This document shows positions 7,374 to 11,333 of a stretch of 11,333 nt of DNA, one piece after another. The stretch is from Clostridia bacterium (lineage in GTDB: Bacteria; Bacillota; Clostridia; Oscillospirales; Acutalibacteraceae), in NCBI GenBank assembly GCA_900767015.1, contig CAAFXQ010000332.1, forward strand, positions 1 through 11,333. Reading direction: 5' to 3'. Both the position numbers and the translations under genes were made by a program. Below the pieces are notes generated by a model. That model had not been told where the DNA came from, ran no database searches, and saw only the letters and a list, made by a program, of their open reading frames with translations. Position 1 is the first letter of the stretch; every line of letters starts with the position of its first letter.

Positions 7374-8249
7374 GTGTTTGACGGTCTTGCGATAAGCGAA
7401 CAATTTAAAGATAAAATTGAATCCGCCGTGAAAAGCGGAAGGCTTTCTCATGCTTTGCTTCTGGAAGGCGGCGACGCCGAAACAAGACTGAAAGCGGCAA
7501 CGGAAATCGCAAAAGCAACAGTATGTACTTGCGATGAGGGCAAGCCGTGCGGAATGTGTTCCGGCTGTAAAAAAGCGGATACGATGAGTCATCCGGATAT
7601 CCATTACATTTTCAAGGACGATTCTTCTGCCGCTATTAAGGTTGACAGAATAAGACAATTAAGGCATGACGCAACGCTTGTTCCGAACGACTGCGATAAA
7701 AGTGTCTTTATTATTCATGAAGCGCAGTATATGAATCCGCAGGCACAAAATGCACTGCTGAAAGTTTTTGAAGAGCCTGCGCCTTTTGTCACGTTTATTC
7801 TGACCTGCAAATCGAAGTCCGCTTTGCTTGAAACGATTATTTCGAGAGCGACCGATTATTATATCTGTGCCGAAGAAAAGAGCGATGACAGTCAATTGTC
7901 TGCCGAGGTCTTCGAATTGGCAAATGAACTGGTTTTTTCGCTTTGTAAAAAGACAGAGTTTGATTTTCTGTGTCAGACGGCTGTTTTTCAAAAAGACAAG
8001 CAGCTTCTTTCCGATGTTCTCTCGGCTCTTTATATGATTTTTGCTGATGCACTTGCTTATAAAAACGGAATAAAAAGCGGCGAAACGGAGTCTGTGAAGC
8101 TGTTAAGCGGCTCTTTTACCGAAAAAAAATTGCTTGACTATATTCAGGCGACAAATGAATTGATAGAAAATTTTAACTCATCGGCCAACGCAAACCTTTT
8201 GCTTACACGGCTATGCAGTGTTTTTTACGATATAAAACTCAAACAATGA
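7374..8249 (+). CDS. holB: DNA polymerase III delta' subunit
   Basis: Clamp-loader subunit of 291 residues, somewhat short against the Bacillus protein of about 329. With tau/gamma and delta it loads the beta sliding clamp onto primed DNA. Seen: RFC-like AAA+ N-terminus (SGRLSHALLLEGG, 21-33); a zinc module with Cys51, Cys59, Cys62 and Cys65 (plus Cys53); the IIHEAQYM and NPQAQNALLKVFEEP blocks (113-135); and a sensor-1/arginine-finger region reading ISRAT at 156-160, where many homologues have SRC. The P-loop is gone: the site reads GGDAETRLK with no GK-S/T. Delta' subunits commonly do not hydrolyse ATP, so this is compatible with function. The C-terminal third (from about 175) is the diverged collar region. 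GTG start with GGAGG 7 nt upstream. ricT follows after 15 nt; holB next to yaaT (ricT) is conserved in Bacillus and relatives, which strengthens both calls. Confidence 0.93.
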   Translation: MFDGLAISEQFKDKIESAVKSGRLSHALLLEGGDAETRLKAATEIAKATVCTCDEGKPCGMCSGCKKADTMSHPDIHYIFKDDSSAAIKVDRIRQLRHDATLVPNDCDKSVFIIHEAQYMNPQAQNALLKVFEEPAPFVTFILTCKSKSALLETIISRATDYYICAEEKSDDSQLSAEVFELANELVFSLCKKTEFDFLCQTAVFQKDKQLLSDVLSALYMIFADALAYKNGIKSGETESVKLLSGSFTEKKLLDYIQATNELIENFNSSANANLLLTRLCSVFYDIKLKQ

Positions 8250-8264
8250 AAGGATGACAGATAA

Positions 8265-9134
8265 ATGGCTGTAATTGTCGGCGTCAGATTTAAAGATGCG
8301 GGTAAAACGTATTATTTTGACCCAAACGGAAATATACTTGATAAAGGCGACAAGGTAATTGTCGAAACAGCAAGAGGGCTGGAATTCGGAGAAGTGACAC
8401 TTTCTAACCGGGAATTGCCGGACGAAGAAATTACGGCGCCTTTGAAGGCTGTTGTCAGACATGCCACTGAAAACGATATTAAAATCGTTGAGGAAAACAA
8501 AGAAAAGGAAAAAGCCGCTTTTGATATTTGTCTTAAGAAAATTGCCGCTCATAAGCTTGAGATGAAGCTTGTCGATGTTGAGTATTCTTTTGACCGTCAT
8601 AAGATTATGTTCTATTTTACCGCTGACGGCAGAGTGGATTTCAGAAGCCTGGTTAAAGACCTTGCTTCGGTTTTCAGAACACGCATTGAGCTTCGGCAAA
8701 TCGGCGCAAGAGACGAATCGAAGCTTGTCGGAGGCTTAGGAGTATGCGGACGACCGTTTTGCTGTAAGACCTTTCTTGGCGATTTTTCGCCTGTTTCCGT
8801 AAAAATGGCGAAAGAACAGGGTCTTTCGTTAAGCCCGGTCAAAATCAGCGGAACCTGCGGACGGCTTATGTGCTGTCTGCGGTTTGAACAGGATGCTTAT
8901 GAGCACCTTTTGCGTGTTACGCCGAAAAACGGCGCAATTGTTGAAACGCCCGAGGGTAGGGGCACCGTTGTCGATTTTAATCTTCTGACGGGTATGCTGA
9001 AAGTAAGTCTCGACAAAAAAGCCGAGGCAGCACCGATAACCATAAACCGAAAACAGGTCAAAATTATCAAGGATTCAAAAATCAAGGTTGACAAAAAAGA
9101 ATTGGAAGCCTTAAAGAATATCAGTGATTCCTGA
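8265..9134 (+). CDS. ricT: RicT/YaaT, PSP1-domain regulatory protein
   Basis: Cytoplasmic PSP1-family protein of 289 residues. In Bacillus subtilis RicT (YaaT) forms the Y complex with RicA (YmcA) and RicF (YlbF). That complex binds [4Fe-4S] clusters, directs RNase Y to mature particular mRNAs, and promotes sporulation, competence and biofilm formation via the Spo0A phosphorelay. Seen: a small beta-rich N-terminal region (VGVRFKDAGKTYYFDP); a PSP1 core with RTRIELRQIGARDESKLVGG (139-158); and the two Cys clusters CGRPFCC (161-167) and CGRLMCC (198-204), whose cysteines are the presumed iron-sulfur ligands. The C-terminal part (218-265) includes a segment around GRGTVVDFN. The start ATG has AAAGGA about 10 nt upstream. 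It lies 15 nt after holB in the same operon, and a strong terminator follows the stop. The partner ricA and ricF genes are not in the window. Confidence 0.95.
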   Translation: MAVIVGVRFKDAGKTYYFDPNGNILDKGDKVIVETARGLEFGEVTLSNRELPDEEITAPLKAVVRHATENDIKIVEENKEKEKAAFDICLKKIAAHKLEMKLVDVEYSFDRHKIMFYFTADGRVDFRSLVKDLASVFRTRIELRQIGARDESKLVGGLGVCGRPFCCKTFLGDFSPVSVKMAKEQGLSLSPVKISGTCGRLMCCLRFEQDAYEHLLRVTPKNGAIVETPEGRGTVVDFNLLTGMLKVSLDKKAEAAPITINRKQVKIIKDSKIKVDKKELEALKNISDS

Positions 9135-9139
9135 TAACG

Positions 9140-9168
9140 AAAGAGTCGGATTCCGGTCCGACTCTTTT
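9140..9168. terminator. Bidirectional rho-independent terminator between convergent genes
   Basis: AAAGAGTCGGA (9140-9150) and TCCGACTCTTT (9157-9167) form a perfect 11-bp stem with a 6-nt loop. The plus-strand tail, TTTTGCTTTC, continues from the stem. The minus-strand tail (CTCTTTCG) is shorter but workable. It sits in the 41-bp gap between ricT and the beta-mannosidase gene and probably ends both transcripts. Confidence 0.92.
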
Positions 9169-9175
9169 GCTTTCA

Positions 9176-11332
9176 TTATTTTTCAATTGTTAAATCTTTC
9201 GGTATTGCTCTGTTATATACCCATTGTGCAAAATTGACCGGCTGAAGAAATACACGCACCCGTTCTTTCATATCGTAAAGCGCTGAGGCTTTCGGTTCAA
9301 TCCGGTTGGCGCATCTAGCGGTGATCCTTTCAATTTGCTTCTCTGAACCGAACTTATTGTCAATCGGAATACTTACCGTTTTTGTTTCACCCGGAAGCAA
9401 ATCAAAATAATTTTCCGAAAAAGGCAAAGAGGAGATATCGCTGTGAAGCTGAACCAGTCTTGCGTAGTTGTCGGAAGAAACATTCAAAATAATCTTGTCA
9501 TCTACGACAGCTTTTTCAAGTTTAATATCGGCTTCCGGTAAAACAAGGCTCTTTTCCGGATAGAAAAGGAATGTTTTTTCGTTGATTTCTTTTTCCGCAG
9601 CACTGATGACGGCTCTTATGCCGATTTTTGAGATGTTATAATCGGTTTTCAGCTTTGAAACCGTCAGTTCGGCCGCTTTTATGTTTTGAAGCGCCTGAAG
9701 GTTAATTTTATTTTGGTATGTTTCCAAAACACCCTTGGAAAAATCAAATATCTCATATTTGAAATCAACCGTTTGATCTTCCTTCTTGTCATTTATAATA
9801 TAAAAATTGATGCTATTGTCCGTGTCCTCAATGCTCACGCTTAAAGGAGCGTTGAAGTCTTTTGCCTTATACGCAAGTGCTTTGTAGTTACCGTAGTAGT
9901 CCATTCCCGACCATGAACAAACGCCCCAGCAGTCATTTAACTGCCAATATACCGAGCCGTTGCACCGGCCTTTGTTTCGTCTCCAATGCTCGGTAGCGTC
10001 GCTGATGCATTCAAGCTGAGTGACCTGTGAAAGATAGATCCAATCTTCAAATTTCTTCGGCAATCTGAAACGAGACGCAATATAATAAATCATTTTGTCG
10101 TTTCCGCTTGCACATTTTTGATGGGACTGAAAGACCTCCGAATGAAGATCATAGTCTTGAGGTTTTGAATACTGTCTGATTGTTTTGATATCCGGCAGGC
10201 TTTCGAAGCCGAATTCACTGCAAAAACGTGTCATCCGTTTCCGGTAATACTTCATCGGCTGTAAGCCGTGCCAGACAGCCCAAAGGTGGGTATCGCCGAC
10301 ATTATCACGGTCAAAGCCCTTCATGTGTCCGACACCGCAGGGAGTTCCCGGTATAAAGGGTGTATCCTGATCGTATTTTCTTACCTCATCGGGCAAAATA
10401 TCATAGAAAAACTTTTCGGTCCATTTCACGTACCTCGGCCGGTTCTGCCAGGCTAACGACATACTTTCGATTTCGTTGTTTCCGCACCAGAGAGCAAGAC
10501 TTGCATGATGCCTTAGCCGTTTGACATTGTACCCGATCTCTTTTTTTACGTTCTCTAAAAATTCTTCGGCAAAGAAAGGGTAGGGCTGACAGGCAAAGCA
10601 AAAGTCCTGCCATACAAGAATTCCCTTTCGGTCGCAGATATCGTAAAATTCGTCGCTTTCATAATATCCGCCGCCCCATACTCTGAGCAGATTCATGTTT
10701 GCATATAGAACGCTGTCGATTAAATGTTCAAGCTTATCGTTTGTGAATCTTGTAATAAAGCTGTCGGCGGGAATATAGTTTGCACCTTTGATAAAGAGGG
10801 GAACATCATTCAAAATGAACTGAAAATTCTGACCATATTCATCATTTTTCCGATTAAGCTTAATTTCACGCAGCCCGATTTTTTTGTGTAAAGACTGTAC
10901 AATACTATTTTCGGATAAGAGATTCACTGTAACGGTATAGAGAGGCTGTTCTTTTTTCGGCGATAATTCATGTGTCCACCAAAGCTGCGGATCATTGATG
11001 GTATATTCACTTTTACAGCTTCGTTCTTTATGAATCAGCGTACCGTCGGGAGAATAAAGCTCAATTTCGATTTTTTCGCTTTTCTTCAGCTCGGCTTCCG
11101 CTTCAACCGTAACGGTAAAGCTAGAATCTTCGTTCCTTTTTTGCCGGACATGGAAGTCAGTGATTTTATTGCTGTTTCTCATTTCGATGAAAATATCCGA
11201 ATCAATCCCGCTCGGCGGCAAAACCGGACCCCAGTCCCAACCGAAATGGCATTGCGGTTTTCGGATGTGTGAGATACCGTTTTGACCGTTGCTGTTGGCA
11301 GGAGTTCGTTCCTGCTTATATTTTTGTCTGAC
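9176..11332 (-). CDS. Beta-mannosidase, GH2 family, 5' partial
   Basis: Exo-enzyme predicted to remove non-reducing beta-linked mannose, for instance from N-glycan cores or manno-oligosaccharides. The window holds 718 codons of a protein normally about 820-850 residues. The frame stays open to the right edge, so roughly 110-130 N-terminal residues are missing. A TTG at 11221 is not the start: sequence upstream in the same frame encodes RKPQCHFGWDWGPVLPPSGI, the conserved end of the family's N-terminal sugar-binding domain. Next come an Ig-like domain; the TIM barrel, with FIKGANYIPADSFITR, NLLRVWGGGYYESDEFYD and GILVWQDFCFACQPYP; and C-terminal beta domains. Acid/base Glu is in ALWCGNNE (codon 10472-10474). 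Nucleophile Glu is in RFCSEFGFES (codon 10214-10216). NGSVYWQLNDCWGVCSWSG is also typical. The subfamily fits beta-mannosidase better than beta-galactosidase or beta-glucuronidase; exo-beta-glucosaminidase is a less likely alternative. Signal peptide, promoter and upstream operon partners lie outside the window. Confidence 0.93.
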   Translation of the reverse strand, partial: VRQKYKQERTPANSNGQNGISHIRKPQCHFGWDWGPVLPPSGIDSDIFIEMRNSNKITDFHVRQKRNEDSSFTVTVEAEAELKKSEKIEIELYSPDGTLIHKERSCKSEYTINDPQLWWTHELSPKKEQPLYTVTVNLLSENSIVQSLHKKIGLREIKLNRKNDEYGQNFQFILNDVPLFIKGANYIPADSFITRFTNDKLEHLIDSVLYANMNLLRVWGGGYYESDEFYDICDRKGILVWQDFCFACQPYPFFAEEFLENVKKEIGYNVKRLRHHASLALWCGNNEIESMSLAWQNRPRYVKWTEKFFYDILPDEVRKYDQDTPFIPGTPCGVGHMKGFDRDNVGDTHLWAVWHGLQPMKYYRKRMTRFCSEFGFESLPDIKTIRQYSKPQDYDLHSEVFQSHQKCASGNDKMIYYIASRFRLPKKFEDWIYLSQVTQLECISDATEHWRRNKGRCNGSVYWQLNDCWGVCSWSGMDYYGNYKALAYKAKDFNAPLSVSIEDTDNSINFYIINDKKEDQTVDFKYEIFDFSKGVLETYQNKINLQALQNIKAAELTVSKLKTDYNISKIGIRAVISAAEKEINEKTFLFYPEKSLVLPEADIKLEKAVVDDKIILNVSSDNYARLVQLHSDISSLPFSENYFDLLPGETKTVSIPIDNKFGSEKQIERITARCANRIEPKASALYDMKERVRVFLQPVNFAQWVYNRAIPKDLTIEK

Positions 11333-11333
11333 A

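Noticed and set aside
8211..8699. A 162-codon open frame on the minus strand across the holB-ricT junction.
   Set aside because: It is antisense to two firmly identified genes, has no recognisable domain and no clear ribosome site, so it is a shadow frame.
10268..11272. Plus-strand open frames opposite the beta-mannosidase.
   Set aside because: They are antisense to conserved GH2 motifs, with no domains or ribosome sites.
1..11333. Search for CRISPR arrays, IS ends, tRNA, rRNA, phage genes and toxin-antitoxin pairs.
   Set aside because: No regularly spaced repeats, transposase motifs, tRNA-like folds or small paired genes were recognised by eye.

Overview
This is a fragment of a Gram-positive, endospore-forming bacterium of the class Clostridia, probably assembled from short-read (possibly gut) metagenome data. 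The lineage rests on a SpoIVB sporulation protease, the holB-ricT (yaaT) gene pair known from Firmicutes, a TagF-type polymerase domain of teichoic-acid type, strong GGAGG ribosome sites and sigma-A-like promoters. I cannot name a species. The first 18 bases are Illumina adapter sequence, so base 19 is a true contig end. The last gene runs off the right edge.

Layout. (1) 19-2804, plus strand: a large 5'-truncated wall-polymer protein with two GT2-like modules and a C-terminal CDP-glycerol glycerophosphotransferase (TagF-like) module, closed by a strong terminator. (2) 2947-4155, plus: spoIVB. (3) 4275-4445, minus: a 56-residue 2[4Fe-4S] ferredoxin, followed on its strand by two hairpin terminators. 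(4) A 230-bp AT-rich divergent intergenic region with a promoter facing each way. (5) 4676-7285, plus: a GH89 alpha-N-acetylglucosaminidase with an F5/8-type carbohydrate-binding module and no visible signal peptide. (6) 7374-8249 and 8265-9134, plus: holB (DNA polymerase III delta') and ricT, an operon with its own promoter. (7) A perfect 11-bp-stem terminator between convergent genes. (8) 9176 to the right edge, minus: a GH2 beta-mannosidase lacking its N-terminus.

How the genes relate. Core functions (sporulation signalling, electron transfer, replication clamp loading, RNA-processing/phosphorelay control) are interleaved with two exo-glycosidases, GH89 and GH2. Their predicted substrates, terminal alpha-GlcNAc and beta-linked mannose, occur in host mucin or N-glycans, among other glycans. 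This fits a host-glycan-using anaerobe, but there is no transporter, regulator or polysaccharide-utilisation cluster in the window. No phage, IS element, CRISPR array, tRNA or rRNA was seen, and I find no convincing undescribed multi-gene system. The most unusual items are the tripartite wall-polymer protein, whose two GT2-like modules have lost hallmark catalytic residues, and the apparently cytoplasmic GH89.
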